Counted from the first letter of the stretch, positions 27,301 through 35,691 are shown. The stretch: DNA of 64,000 nucleotides from Clostridium guangxiense (GCF_021043395.1 NZ_JAJNKE010000002.1:120056-184055), one strand, 5' to 3'. The notes: generated from the letters alone by a model not told the origin. Program-made: numbers and translations.

Positions 27301-27833
27301 AAAGACAGGAGCTTGATCACAAATTAAGCCTTTTGGATGATCTTGAAAAGTTATTTAAGGGAAAGAAATTTGTTGAGTTTGTGGCTGCAAATCAGCTTAA
27401 ATATATATCCATAGAGGCAAGCAAAAGACTTGAGGAAATTACCTGTGGCAACTATGGATTAGAAGTTGATGACAACGGAAAATTCATAATAAGGGATTAT
27501 AAAAATGGCGGAGCAGAGAGAGATGCTTCTACATTATCTGGAGGCGAGACTTTTGTAACCTCACTAGCTTTAGCACTAGCACTGTCCGCACAAATACAGC
27601 TTAAAGGAACTGCACCACTAGAACTATTTTTCCTTGACGAAGGTTTTGGAACTCTTGATGATAACTTACTTGAAGTTGTAATGGATTCTTTGGAGAAAAT
27701 TCATAATGACAAGTTATCTATAGGATTGATAAGCCATCTTGAAACAATAAAGGAGAGAATGCCAGTAAAGCTTATTGTAAGCCCAGCTGAAGCTGGTATG
27801 GGAGGAAGTAAAGTTAGGATAGAGACGAATTAA
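24339..27833 (+). CDS. sbcC: SbcC ATPase subunit (Rad50-like)
   Basis: A 1164-residue SMC-like ATPase partner of SbcD. Walker A GPTGSGKSS lies at about residues 35-43, followed by two long coiled-coil arms rich in Glu and Lys. The zinc hook CPVC is at residues 577-580 (EPCPVCG), and the signature LSGGETFVTSLALALALS and Walker B LELFFLDEGFGTLD lie near the C-terminus. I place the start at ATG 24339 after GGAGGGGG, inside the end of sbcD, rather than at an in-frame start 18 bp earlier that precedes that ribosome binding site. All essential motifs are intact. Confidence 0.96.
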   Translation: MKPIKLKIKGLNSFIETQEIDFEKLTEKGLFGIFGPTGSGKSSILDGITLALYGEVARKSSNYMNTNCSSLNVSYEFRISGSEVKRYVVDREFRRDNRTGSVRSKSAKIVDITDGAENILEEGAKLVTEKCEEIIGLKLEDFTRTVVLPQGKFSEFLKLEGKDRRNMLERLFNLQKYGDELSYKLMSKIKAERQKSNVLEGQFKGYEDISEEKLEEINKKLSESKENCEIYKKELKTAEEKFNEARELWQLQHEFKANTLKQEELKKKEPEIKEKQIKVIKGESALKVKPYIDSYEKTIQDIKNSNNKIESLKNKIVIIKENKQKISESFNYISEKKDRELPELSVKKQKVIDAIAEKSILDRLLNEKIALEKEANNLENSAQKTEKDIDDNKAAMDKTASTIGRGEKKLEELKISEDYKKKVNEGIVILNDYKNGFKRKSSLVKDIETAKLTIENSNKKSEILSKSIKEKDETLNTIKTKLEKINANCPGNQDTLLNLQIKLAEVKDKWNKHEEYSKSLNKSAENIGSFKEKLSKSKLQKELIENNIKEFEEAIHKIETENLAQTLRKNLIDGEPCPVCGAVHHITENIKIVDLGKLEEFKNNLENSKSQYESLNSEIIKLEANIKIEEENSQGYKERINLLGEEFKAYSVSEIEGEFKKLKDELEKFNAEKAELEGKLNLLNKEKNSLEIEYSREVTIKSENDAQLEKLNGELETVSKEVEETQTKLQFLKDELNIDDFNEKNKEILEKEKERAKVEEILKKLRNNLNLMQEKKESLNNNLGKLKEKLSENKTAVLERNKNIEEKQASIISKVGNETNLEGLQIQIDEAIKLITENYRAVEKQKNEIEEQYNECNNDIVSVQSNLTNLTSRSLNDKENLNKVLEEEKFEDVLEVKNSIMRKIEIEKLKLEIEEYKNVVLKLSGALENLKNKISGRNLTEETWLEIQNARLEKESKLKEFEAAAVKFQEEVKRINEKLTELKELVKQRQELDHKLSLLDDLEKLFKGKKFVEFVAANQLKYISIEASKRLEEITCGNYGLEVDDNGKFIIRDYKNGGAERDASTLSGGETFVTSLALALALSAQIQLKGTAPLELFFLDEGFGTLDDNLLEVVMDSLEKIHNDKLSIGLISHLETIKERMPVKLIVSPAEAGMGGSKVRIETN

Positions 27834-27940
27834 ATTTGCATTGAGGTTTGAATTAAAATATAATCTACTTAACACAAATGGTAAGTTACTTGAAACTTTT
27901 CTAAGTTTACTTGAAACGGGGAAAGGAGGATTAATCTTAT

Positions 27941-28789
27941 ATGAATACTAAGATGTCATTAGAAGAAATTATAAATATTGGTGAAGGCCAGTACTTTGAT
28001 AGAAAATCATCAAAAATACAAATAAATAAGTTAGCAGAAACAATAATTGCATTTGCTAATGCTGATGGCGGAACAATGGCTATAGGTATTGAAGATGGCA
28101 AAGTTGTAGGTATAAATAGTCAGGGAAATATAAAAATAAATGATTTTATACAGTGTAGTTTTGATAAATGTATACCGGCTGTTAAAGTAACTTATGAGTT
28201 TATTGGTATAACTAAAGAAAATGGAGTTAAAGACAAAATACTTCTTATAAATGTTGAACCAAGCATAGATAAGGTACATAAAACTACATCAGATGAAGTT
28301 TTATTAAGAGTTGGAGATGAAAATAAAAAGCTTAATTTTGATCAAAGATTAAATCTTGAATATGATAAAGGTGAAAGACTTTTTGAAGATAAGATAATAG
28401 AAGAGTGTACTATGGAAGATTTAGATGGAGATGTACCTAAAAGTTATGCACAAGCAGTTAAATATTCAGGAAATGATTATGAAAAACTTCTTTATGCAAG
28501 AGGATTAGCTAGGAGAAGCAAAAATGGACCTAGAATAACTATTGCAGCGGTGCTATTATTTGCTGAGAATCCAAGCATATTTTTACCTAATGCAAGAATT
28601 AGATTTTTTAGATATGAAGGAAGCAGTGCTGAAGTAGGAGTTGGCATGAATATTGTAAAACAGGAAACAATAGAAGGAACGATTAAAAAAAACTCTAATA
28701 AATCTTGGTTAAAAAATCATAAAATACTTAGATATTTCAATTGTCTGAGCATTTTTCCAGCGAGTAAACATGCACGGGGCATGGGCTAA
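27941..28789 (+). pseudogene. Truncated AlbA_2/Schlafen-type ATP-binding protein
   Basis: The first ~245 residues look like AlbA_2-domain proteins (annotated as ATP-dependent DNA helicase RecG-like or transcriptional regulators): EGQYFDRKSSKIQINKLAE, then FANADGGTMAIGIEDGKVVG, then the region ending ...RFFRYEGSSAEVG and VKQETIEGTI. Family members continue for ~200 more residues with a GHKL-like segment (AWxEAIVNAVAHRDY). That part is missing. The last ~34 codons (after ETIEGTIKK) do not resemble the family and run into a non-coding structured region. I infer a 3' deletion or replacement. The N-terminal domain may still be made. Two near-identical AGTTACTTGAAAC / AGTTTACTTGAAAC repeats lie upstream at ~27883-27917. 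Confidence 0.7.
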
Positions 28790-28816
28790 TATATATATAT
28801 GCGTAATACAAGTTAA

Positions 28817-28868
28817 AGAAGGATAATGGGATTATATCCCAAACCTCGTGTATGATCGTTATCCTTCT
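28817..28868. other. Unassigned stem-loop structure
   Basis: AGAAGGATAA (28817-28826) pairs perfectly with TTATCCTTCT (28859-28868). Inside is a second hairpin, TGGGAT-TAT-ATCCCA (28827-28841), followed by 17 unpaired bases. It lies just after the break in the truncated AlbA_2 gene and could be the end of a degraded mobile element or an RNA structure. I could not match it to a known family. Confidence 0.4.
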
Positions 28869-28905
28869 ATACCCTGAGCAGGTACTCACTTAAATTCACC
28901 ACTTA

Positions 28906-28957
28906 GATTTATAGAGTTTTTTTAACGCGACGAAGCATTGTTACTTCGCATTCTTTA
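28906..28957. repeat. Short interspersed repeat (family B), copy 1
   Basis: A ~52-bp block (GATTTATAGAG, T-run, AAGCATTGTTACTTCGCA, T-rich end) with a small internal stem CGAAG/CTTCG. A second copy is at 49994-50047. Both lie just beyond the 3' end of a - strand gene (queF here), so a role in 3'-end formation is possible, but the T-run is on the wrong side for a standard terminator of that gene. Confidence 0.6.
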
Positions 28958-28981
28958 TATTTAGTGAAACAACCAGTAATA

Positions 28982-29479
28982 TTATCGGTTATCTATTTTC
29001 TCCGGGTACATATCATGATAAAATAGTCTCTTCTCCGCCATTTTTTTCCACTTAGTGCCTTCCATACCGTAGTTAGCATAAGGGTCAATAGAAATTCCAC
29101 CTCTAGGTTTAAATTTCCCTTGAACTTCGATGTATCTAGGATTCATGAGTTTAATTAAGTCTTTCATTATTATGTTTACGCAGTCCTCGTGAAAGTCGCC
29201 GTGGTTTCTAAAGCTGAAAAGATAAAGTTTTAAAGATTTACTTTCAACCATTATTTTATCAGGAACATAGGATATATAAATAGTACCAAAATCAGGTTGA
29301 CCTGTTATTGGACATAAAGTTGTAAATTCAGGACAATTGAATTTTACAAAATAATCATTGCCAGGATGCTTATTAACAAAAGTCTCTAATATCTCTGGGT
29401 TATAATTGTAATTGTATTTTGTGCCTTGATTTCCAAGAAGGGTTATTCCTTCTTTTTCTTTTTCAGTTCTACCTTCCAT
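28982..29479 (-). CDS. queF: NADPH-dependent 7-cyano-7-deazaguanine reductase QueF
   Basis: Converts preQ0 to preQ1 in queuosine biosynthesis, a four-electron NADPH reduction. At 165 residues it is the short, single-domain type. The nucleophile Cys56 and proton donor Asp63 are in [11 protein letters not shown], seven residues apart as required, and the QueF motif [21 protein letters not shown] follows, with Glu binding the substrate. It lies 59 bp downstream of the queT-type gene and should share its preQ1-riboswitch leader. The protein appears complete. Confidence 0.96.
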   Translation of the reverse strand: MEGRTEKEKEGITLLGNQGTKYNYNYNPEILETFVNKHPGNDYFVKFNCPEFTTLCPITGQPDFGTIYISYVPDKIMVESKSLKLYLFSFRNHGDFHEDCVNIIMKDLIKLMNPRYIEVQGKFKPRGGISIDPYANYGMEGTKWKKMAEKRLFYHDMYPEKIDNR

Positions 29480-29538
29480 ATAAAAAATCTCCTATCTATT
29501 TAAGTTTGGTATTCTTCAATGCTGTTACCTGGCATTTT

Positions 29539-30015
29539 TTAAATTTTGTCTTTTAGCTGCTTTAATAAAATAACTCCTAAAATTGCAGGTATAATTTGAC
29601 CTATACACAAGCTTATAGCTAGTACGGTATAAGGAACATTAAGTGTAAAAGAAAGCCAAATTGGAACTAAAAGTCCGGGACCAAGTATTATAGGAAGTAT
29701 TATAAACCAATCATTCATTCCAAGTCTTTTTATAGCATATACGATGCTGCTGGTTATTATTCCAACAAGACATCCACCTATAATATCGTAAATCCCCATA
29801 CCTCCCATAATAGTATTGGATATGAGGTTTGCGAGACCTAGCGGAACTATTAAAACTGGAGTTATTGCACTAAGTGAATACATAGCTGTAGCTAGTCTTA
29901 TTTGATACTGACCAAAAGAAAATCCTTGAGTAAAATACATAATAACTGTATAAAGAGCTATTACAAGTCCAGAAAATGCTATTTTTTTAGTTGAAGAAAA
30001 ATTTTTGTTTGACAT
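29539..30015 (-). CDS. queT: QueT-family queuosine-precursor transporter
   Basis: A small, very hydrophobic protein (158 residues, about five helices) of the QueT group, the substrate-binding S component of ECF transporters for queuosine precursors such as preQ1. The N-terminal ALYTVIMYFTQGFSFGQYQIR and AMYSLSAITPVLIVPLGLAN segments look like this family. It is the first gene after a preQ1-I riboswitch and is followed by queF, which strongly supports the substrate. The ECF energising module is not in this window. The start is ATG 30015 after AGGAGGC. Confidence 0.88.
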   Translation of the reverse strand: MSNKNFSSTKKIAFSGLVIALYTVIMYFTQGFSFGQYQIRLATAMYSLSAITPVLIVPLGLANLISNTIMGGMGIYDIIGGCLVGIITSSIVYAIKRLGMNDWFIILPIILGPGLLVPIWLSFTLNVPYTVLAISLCIGQIIPAILGVILLKQLKDKI

Positions 30016-30063
30016 TTTTGCCTCCTAAGTGCAGCGTTATAACATCCTATACACAAAAAAGGC

Positions 30064-30090
30064 AAATAAAAAAGCGCATAAGCGCTCTAA
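30064..30090 (-). terminator. Riboswitch expression-platform terminator
   Basis: On the - strand AGCGC-TTAT-GCGCT (30086 to 30073) is followed by a run of Ts (30073-30067). It sits between the preQ1 aptamer and the queT ribosome binding site, as expected for a transcription-terminating riboswitch. The stem is only 5 bp but G+C-rich. Confidence 0.75.
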
Positions 30091-30116
30091 ATAGACATAA
30101 TAAATTATTTTGTCTT

Positions 30117-30164
30117 AAGCCCTAGTTTTGTTTATAGACAGGATGGTACGAACGAACTGTCTTT
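30117..30164 (-). promoter_or_regulatory. preQ1-I riboswitch aptamer
   Basis: On the - strand, stem P1 is AGACAG (30162-30157) with CTGTCT (30141-30136). Its loop is TTCGTTCGTACCATC, and the A-rich tail ATAAACAAAACTAGG carries the conserved AAAACTA that docks into P1 and pairs with the loop in class I preQ1 riboswitches. Binding of preQ1 should favour the downstream terminator and shut off queT and queF. A TATAAT (30190-30185, - strand), with a TTTGTA 18 bp before it, is the likely promoter. Confidence 0.87.
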
Positions 30165-30256
30165 ATTAAATTATTACCTCAAATATTATAATATAAATTT
30201 AAGATAATTACAAATGCTTTATAAAAATTTTATGCATATATAATTATTATCAGGAG

Positions 30257-30514
30257 CTACAATGCAGCAGTGAATAGATAGTCCTCATTTTCATCTATTG
30301 AAAAGGAAGCACAACCATCAATATTTCCTGAGCTTAATACAGAATAAAGATGAGTATTATTTTTATTTATAATTAGGTATCTTGGATTTTCAAGTTTTGC
30401 TACTAATTTTAGATTTTTAGGCTTGCCTAATAAAGCATCAAAGTTAAAACTATAGATGCCTTTACTTTTGCCAAAAGTATAGGTCCCAATATAAGCTGTA
30501 AGCTGTGTTTTAAA
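30257..30514 (-). pseudogene. N-terminal fragment of a 6-phosphogluconolactonase-like (beta-propeller) gene
   Basis: Between stops on the - strand lies an 86-codon frame with no usable start. It begins FKTQLTAYIGTYTFGKSKGI, goes on YSFNFDALLGKPKNLKLVA, KLENPRYLIINKNNTHLYSV, then SGNIDGCASFSIDENEDYLF, and stops at TAG. This pattern (YIGTYT...KGIY.F..D..G, LENP.YL.....HLY.V) is that of the first propeller blades of the YkgB/lactonase family, which is normally ~350 residues. The start codon and the remaining ~75% are gone, so it is a decayed remnant. The rest of 30515-30726 shows no gene; three TTGTTAT(C)A-type repeats occur at ~30579-30620. Confidence 0.75.
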
Positions 30515-30735
30515 TCAATTATAGAAGTTATATAAGCAGTTGATTTTTAATTTTTAAAGTGGTAAGCTAAGAATTGTGTTATCAATTTGTTATCAGTTTG
30601 TTATCAATTTGTTATTAATTATGTAATCTTTAATTCATAAATATAAAATAAAATAATATTGGGCTACATAGGATAAAATTTTTAAACCATAAAAAGTCAT
30701 AATTTAAATATTGATGTAGAAATTAGGTGTTTAAT

Positions 30736-32214
30736 TTGCAATTTAATTCATTAGAGTTTTTAGTATTCTTTTTTTTAGTAACTACTGTTTACTACATAAT
30801 ACCACATAAAGTAAGATGGATATGGATTCTTATATCAAGCTATTACTTTTACCTTCAAACGTCTCATCCTAAATATATCATATTACTTTTGGGAACAACA
30901 TTTATCAGTTATTTAAGTGGATTGCTTATTGAAGCATCGGATAAAAAGCAAAGTGAAAAAGTAAAAAAAAGTGTTTTAATAGGAAGTATTTTATGTAATA
31001 TAGGGTTCTTATTTTTGTTCAAATATTATGATTTTTTTATGGATATTGCCAAGCAAGCACTTGCTTCAGTGCATATTTATATAAATATGCCTAAATTAGG
31101 ACTTGCATTACCTGTAGGCATATCATTTTATACCTTTGAGGCAGTAGGATATATTATAGATGTGTATAGAAGGAAAATAAAAGCAGAAAAAAATTTGGCC
31201 AAGTATGCACTGTTTATAGCATTTTTTCCTCAATTGCTTGCAGGACCTATAGAAAGAGCAAAACATATGCTTAGTCAATTTGAAGCAAAACATTCATTTA
31301 ATTATGAAAAAGTAAAAAGTGGGTTACTTTTAATTTTGTGGGGTCTTTTTCAAAAATTAGTAGTTGCAGATAGGTTAAGTAAATTAGTAGATACAGTGTT
31401 TTCTAATCCGGATACTTATAAGGGATTCAATGTAGTTATTGCATCTATATTCTTTACATTTCAAATTTATTGCGATTTTTCAGGATATTCAGATATGGCA
31501 ATAGGAGTAGCAAGAGTTTTAGGTTTTGAGCTTACAAGAAATTTTGAAAGACCATATTTTTCAAAATCAGTGAGAGAATTTTGGAGGAGATGGCATATTA
31601 CACTTTGCTCATGGTTCAAGGATTATCTTTATATACCACTTGGTGGCAATAGGTGCAGTAAAATAAAAAATTATAGAAATATTATGATTGTATTTATTGT
31701 TAGTGGACTATGGCATGGAGCTGCTTTAAATTTTATAGTTTGGGGAACTTTACATGGAGTTTATCAAGTTGTAGAAAAGATTTTAGAGCCATTAAAAAAT
31801 AAAGTGGTACAAAAATTAAAAATTAATGATCAGGCTATTTGGTATAAATGTTCTCAAGTTTTAATAACTTTTATACTTGTGGACTTTGCATGGATATTTT
31901 TTAAAGCTAATACCCTTTCAACAGCTGTTAAGTTAATAAAAAATATGTTTTATTTTAATCCTTGGGTATTTACAGATGGTTCTCTTTATAATTTAGGACT
32001 TACTTATAAAGAGTTTATCATTTCTTTGCTTGGTATAGCTGTAATTCTTGCAGTGAACTTTTTACAGAGGAAGAATATTTTATACAAAGAACTGAAGGAT
32101 AAAAACATAGCAGCAAGATGGTCTGTATATTTAGCGATTGTGGTAATTATAATAATATTTGGAGTTTATGGACCTGAATACAATCCTCAGCAGTTTATAT
32201 ATTTTCAATTTTAG
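30736..32214 (+). CDS. MBOAT-family O-acyltransferase (AlgI/DltB-like)
   Basis: A membrane-bound O-acyltransferase of 492 residues with about ten helices. Such proteins pass acetyl groups across the membrane onto exopolysaccharide or wall polymers. The family block FWRRWHITLCSWFKDYLYIPLGG and the invariant His in VSGLWHGAALNF are present. The start is uncertain: TTG 30736 lies 7 bases after AGGTG and gives the family-like N-terminus LQFNSLEFLVFF, while GTG 30727 would begin inside that ribosome binding site. It is coupled (11-bp gap) to an SGNH-like partner that probably completes the transfer outside the cell. Confidence 0.92.
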   Translation: MQFNSLEFLVFFFLVTTVYYIIPHKVRWIWILISSYYFYLQTSHPKYIILLLGTTFISYLSGLLIEASDKKQSEKVKKSVLIGSILCNIGFLFLFKYYDFFMDIAKQALASVHIYINMPKLGLALPVGISFYTFEAVGYIIDVYRRKIKAEKNLAKYALFIAFFPQLLAGPIERAKHMLSQFEAKHSFNYEKVKSGLLLILWGLFQKLVVADRLSKLVDTVFSNPDTYKGFNVVIASIFFTFQIYCDFSGYSDMAIGVARVLGFELTRNFERPYFSKSVREFWRRWHITLCSWFKDYLYIPLGGNRCSKIKNYRNIMIVFIVSGLWHGAALNFIVWGTLHGVYQVVEKILEPLKNKVVQKLKINDQAIWYKCSQVLITFILVDFAWIFFKANTLSTAVKLIKNMFYFNPWVFTDGSLYNLGLTYKEFIISLLGIAVILAVNFLQRKNILYKELKDKNIAARWSVYLAIVVIIIIFGVYGPEYNPQQFIYFQF

Positions 32215-32225
32215 GAGGAATACCT

Positions 32226-33275
32226 GTGGTTAAAAAAGTAATTATAAAAGGTTTAACTTTTGTTGTATTATTGATTTTTATTATGATTATTGTAAATTCT
32301 ATATTTGTGGTAAAAACAAGTCAAAGAGGTAAATTAATTGATGGATTATACAAGAACACTAATGATAGCTACGATGTAGTGTTAATGGGGTCAAGCCATA
32401 TGAATGGCGGTATTGATCCAAATGTTTTATGGCATCAATATGGAATAACAAGTTATAATTATGCAACAGGTGGTCAGCCTATAGATGTTACATATTATTT
32501 ATTAAAGGAAGTTTTAAAAGTTCATAAAAATCCTATAGTGGTAGTTGATCTTTACTATTTAGGATTGACAGATGAATATGGTGATGAAGGTTATATAAGA
32601 AATGTACTTGATAATATGAAATTTTCTCGTAATAAGCTTGATGCTATTGAAAATTGCATACCATTTAAGACAAGAATTAGTTATATATTTCCAATACTAG
32701 AGTATCATGAAAGATGGAAAGAACTAACTTCAGATGACATAAATTATGATGCCTCTAAATACTATTATGAGAAAGGTTTTGAGGCTGGAACTCTTAGGTA
32801 TGGAAAAAATAATTCAAAGGTGGTAAAAACTTCTGAAACATCAGAAATACCGGCTAAAACGGGAGAATACTTAAACAAAATTATTGAATTATCCAAGTCT
32901 GAAGGATTTAAACTAGTTTTTATTGATACTCCTTATGATTACCAAAGCGTAAAAGAAATGAAAAATTGGGTGCAAGATCCGCAGAAGATGGTTAATAAGG
33001 TGAAGGAAATTGCCCAAAAGAATAATATTCCAGTTGTAGATTACAATGATGAGGATAAGTTAAAAGCAATAAACTTTGATTTTAAAAATGATATGAACAA
33101 CTCCAGTCATTTAAATATATGGGGAGCTGATAAGGTTACTAAAGATTTTGGTGCATTTTTAAAAGAAAACTTTAAGCTTGTAAATCATCGCAATGACAGC
33201 AAATATAAGCAGTGGAATTTGGATTATAAAAAATCACAGGCGGCTTCGATTTTATACAAAAATGATAAGAAATGA
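32226..33275 (+). CDS. SGNH-like membrane-anchored O-acetylation partner (AlgX/DltD-like)
   Basis: A 349-residue protein with one N-terminal membrane anchor (~residues 8-28) and an extracellular domain. LMGSSHMNGGIDP supplies the GxS nucleophile block of SGNH esterases/acyltransferases, and near the C-terminus DMNNSSHLNIWGA supplies a candidate catalytic Asp/His pair (family pattern DxxH). GTG 32226 follows AGGAGG directly after the MBOAT gene. I infer a two-protein surface-polymer acetylation system. The acceptor polymer is unknown and no polymer synthase is nearby. The stop codon lies inside a terminator stem. Confidence 0.8.
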   Translation: MVKKVIIKGLTFVVLLIFIMIIVNSIFVVKTSQRGKLIDGLYKNTNDSYDVVLMGSSHMNGGIDPNVLWHQYGITSYNYATGGQPIDVTYYLLKEVLKVHKNPIVVVDLYYLGLTDEYGDEGYIRNVLDNMKFSRNKLDAIENCIPFKTRISYIFPILEYHERWKELTSDDINYDASKYYYEKGFEAGTLRYGKNNSKVVKTSETSEIPAKTGEYLNKIIELSKSEGFKLVFIDTPYDYQSVKEMKNWVQDPQKMVNKVKEIAQKNNIPVVDYNDEDKLKAINFDFKNDMNNSSHLNIWGADKVTKDFGAFLKENFKLVNHRNDSKYKQWNLDYKKSQAASILYKNDKK

Positions 33276-33303
33276 GTTACATTCATTAGAGTGTAACTCA
33301 TTT
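33270..33303. terminator. Bidirectional terminator between converging genes
   Basis: AAATGAGTTACA (33270-33281) and TGTAACTCATTT (33292-33303) form a perfect 12-bp stem. It lies between the ends of the SGNH-like gene (+) and the amidohydrolase gene (-). A short T-rich stretch follows on the + strand, and A-rich sequence precedes it, giving Ts on the - strand. Confidence 0.8.
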
Positions 33304-33315
33304 CTTATTTGAAAA

Positions 33316-34503
33316 TTAAAATATTATTTTTTTACCATCCTTATAAACTTCAGCAACATTCATTAAAGTATCAATGTTAAGAAGAGGATTTTCGTTTAAT
33401 ACAATAAAGTCAGCAGTTTTTCCAGTTCCAAGAGTACCAAAATCAGCATCAACTCCTAAAAGTTCGGCAGCAGATTTTGTTGAGGCAACTATTGCTTCCA
33501 TAGGAGTTAATCCAGCTTTAACCATTAGATTTAATTCAAAAGCAGTTTTTTCTGGTCCATTAAATGGAGTGCTTCCATCAGTTCCCATAGCAATTTTTAC
33601 GCCAGCAGCCTTTGCTCTTTGGAAGCTTCTTGTATGATCTTCAATAACGCGCTTTGATTTTTCTACCATGTAAGCTGGTATGCCGGCTTCTATACCATTT
33701 TCAACAATAAAATATGGAGCATTCAGTGTAGGAACTAGATATGTTCCTTTTTTTAACATAAGATCAATAATTTCATCGGTTAAATAAATTCCATGTTCTA
33801 CAGAATCAATGCCAGCCAAAACAGCATTTTTTATTCCTGTAGCACCTTGTGCGTGAGTTGAGGTTTTCTTACCTACTTTGTGAGCTTCTATAACAGCAGC
33901 TTCTATTTCATCTTGGTTAAGCTGTGGTGAACCTGGTTCTACACCTGGAGTCATAACGCCGCCTGTTGCCATTATTTTTAGAAAATCAGCGCCTGCTCTA
34001 AGTTGTTCTCTTGCAGCTTTTCTTACCTCGTCTACGCCGTCACATTCTCTTCCCATTTGCCAGCCATGTCCACCTGTCATGGTTAAGCATTTACCACATG
34101 CAAGGATTCTTGTACCTTCAATAAGACCACTGTTAACAGCATCTCTAATATCTATGTTTATAAAATTTGGGGCTCCCATATCTTTTACATATGTAACACC
34201 GGCTTTTAAATATTTTTTCGCATTTGCAGCTGCATGAAAAGCAATTGTAGCATCAGATTGTTTTTGCGCGAATGGATCACCAACTGGTTCCATAGTTATA
34301 TGTACATGACAGTTAATCATTCCAGGCATTATGGTTTTTCCGGATAAGTCAACAATTGTTGTATTGCTTTCTAAATGAAAGTCATCAGCAGAACTTACCT
34401 TTTTTATTTTATTATTTTCTATAAGTAAGCCTGAATTTTTTATTGCAGCACTTCCTGTTCCTGATATAAGGGTAGCACCTTTAAAAAAAGTTTTTGTACT
34501 CAT
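33316..34503 (-). CDS. Amidohydrolase (imidazolonepropionase/Xaa-Pro dipeptidase-like)
   Basis: A 395-residue TIM-barrel metal hydrolase. The N-terminal beta-sandwich leads into MPGMINCHVHITMEP (HxH metal ligands). FLKIMATGGVMTPG carries the Lys that is carboxylated in this group, followed by HAQG and SVEHGIYL His ligands and the catalytic Asp in AMGTDGSTPF. The pattern is that of amidohydrolases acting on N-acyl amino acids or prolyl dipeptides. The exact substrate is not inferable. It is monocistronic, with its own promoter upstream and a shared terminator downstream. Confidence 0.9.
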   Translation of the reverse strand: MSTKTFFKGATLISGTGSAAIKNSGLLIENNKIKKVSSADDFHLESNTTIVDLSGKTIMPGMINCHVHITMEPVGDPFAQKQSDATIAFHAAANAKKYLKAGVTYVKDMGAPNFINIDIRDAVNSGLIEGTRILACGKCLTMTGGHGWQMGRECDGVDEVRKAAREQLRAGADFLKIMATGGVMTPGVEPGSPQLNQDEIEAAVIEAHKVGKKTSTHAQGATGIKNAVLAGIDSVEHGIYLTDEIIDLMLKKGTYLVPTLNAPYFIVENGIEAGIPAYMVEKSKRVIEDHTRSFQRAKAAGVKIAMGTDGSTPFNGPEKTAFELNLMVKAGLTPMEAIVASTKSAAELLGVDADFGTLGTGKTADFIVLNENPLLNIDTLMNVAEVYKDGKKIIF

Positions 34504-34611
34504 ATTTTTGCCTCCTTAGTTTTTTTGTGATATATTCTTAAATAATCTTTTGAATTTTAGATGATTTAGCTATAAATTCGTGAAACGACTAAAAAATTAT
34601 TAATTATCCTT

Positions 34612-34640
34612 ATAATAGCATAATTTTTTTTTGTGTACAA
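34612..34640 (-). promoter_or_regulatory. Promoter of the amidohydrolase gene
   Basis: On the - strand TTGTAC (34640-34635), a 17-base spacer, then TATTAT (34617-34612), a good sigma-A-type promoter. In the same 315-bp gap an inverted repeat, TTGTTTTAAATA (34672-34683) with TATTTAAAACAA (34702-34713), lies upstream and could be an operator or a weak hairpin. Nothing else is recognisable in 34504-34818. Confidence 0.6.
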
Positions 34641-34818
34641 TCATATAATTCACAATTATTTATTTTAGTCCTTGTTTTAAATAGGGACAAAAGAAATTAC
34701 TTATTTAAAACAAAGCTCATCTATAATGACATAAATTTTTATCAACATTTTTTTTATCTAGCTTTATTTTAAAAATTTATAGGAATAATAACTGTATAAA
34801 CTTTTAAGGAGTAATGTT

Positions 34819-35691
34819 ATGGAAGAAAATTATAAAAATCTTAAAATTGCGCAAAGAGGTGCAAGCATTAGTTTAATAGTATATATAATTTTATCAGCCT
34901 TAAAGCTTTTTATGGGATATCTAACTCATTCAAAAGCTCTTACGGCTGATGGACTCAACAATTCAACAGATATAATATCATCATTGGCTATCATAATTGG
35001 TCTCAAGATAGCTAGAAAGCCTGCTGATGAAGATCATAGCTATGGTCATTTGAGGGCTGAAACAATAGCAGCCCTAGTGGCCGCTATTATAATGATAGCA
35101 GTAGGTATTGATGTAATTTATAATGGGATTTATTCAGCTGTTTTTTTCAAGGCTAAAGCTCCTGAGATAACTTCAGCGGTAATTGCGGTTATTTGCGCTG
35201 CAATAATATATTTTGTCTATGTGTATAATAAAAAAACTGCAATTAAGATAAATAGTCAGGCCTTAATGGCAGCAGCAAAGGATAATCTTTCAGATGCCCT
35301 TGTAAGTATTGGAGCTGCCGTTGGAATAATAGCTTCACAATTTGGATACCCATGGATAGATCCAGCAGCATCAATAATTGTAGGAATTATAATATGCAAA
35401 ACTGGGTATGAAATTTTTAAGGAGTCTGTGCATAATTTAACTGATGGTTTTGATAGGAATAAGCTAGATGAAATGGTTAAAAGTATAAATTCAATTAAAG
35501 AAGTTAAAAAAGTTAGAGACATAAAGGCTAGGGTTCATGGAAATAACATTTTGACAGACATTGTAATAGCTGTCGATCCAAGGCTAACAGTTGGTGAAAG
35601 CCATAAGACAACAGAGCAAGTAGAAATGGTTCTCAAAAGAGATTTTAATGTAAGACATGTTATTGTTCATGTTGAACCGGAAGATAGATAG
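34819..35691 (+). CDS. Cation diffusion facilitator (metal efflux)
   Basis: A 290-residue CDF transporter that exports divalent metals (Zn, Mn, Fe or Co) in exchange for protons. Six helices are followed by a cytoplasmic metal-binding domain. Site residues are visible: Asp in LTADGLNNSTDIIS (helix 2) and the second acidic motif in KDNLSDALVSIGAAVG (helix 5), with HSYGHLRAETIAAL in the connecting loop. The C-terminal domain ends in HVIVHVEPED, as in many CDF proteins. It starts at ATG 34819 after AAGGAG and is single-gene. The metal cannot be assigned from sequence alone. Confidence 0.93.
   Translation: MEENYKNLKIAQRGASISLIVYIILSALKLFMGYLTHSKALTADGLNNSTDIISSLAIIIGLKIARKPADEDHSYGHLRAETIAALVAAIIMIAVGIDVIYNGIYSAVFFKAKAPEITSAVIAVICAAIIYFVYVYNKKTAIKINSQALMAAAKDNLSDALVSIGAAVGIIASQFGYPWIDPAASIIVGIIICKTGYEIFKESVHNLTDGFDRNKLDEMVKSINSIKEVKKVRDIKARVHGNNILTDIVIAVDPRLTVGESHKTTEQVEMVLKRDFNVRHVIVHVEPEDR

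Noticed and set aside
28817-28868. Group II intron domain V or IS605-type end
   Set aside because: The hairpin lacks the AGC...GAAA-type features of domain V, and no reverse transcriptase or transposase fragment could be read nearby.
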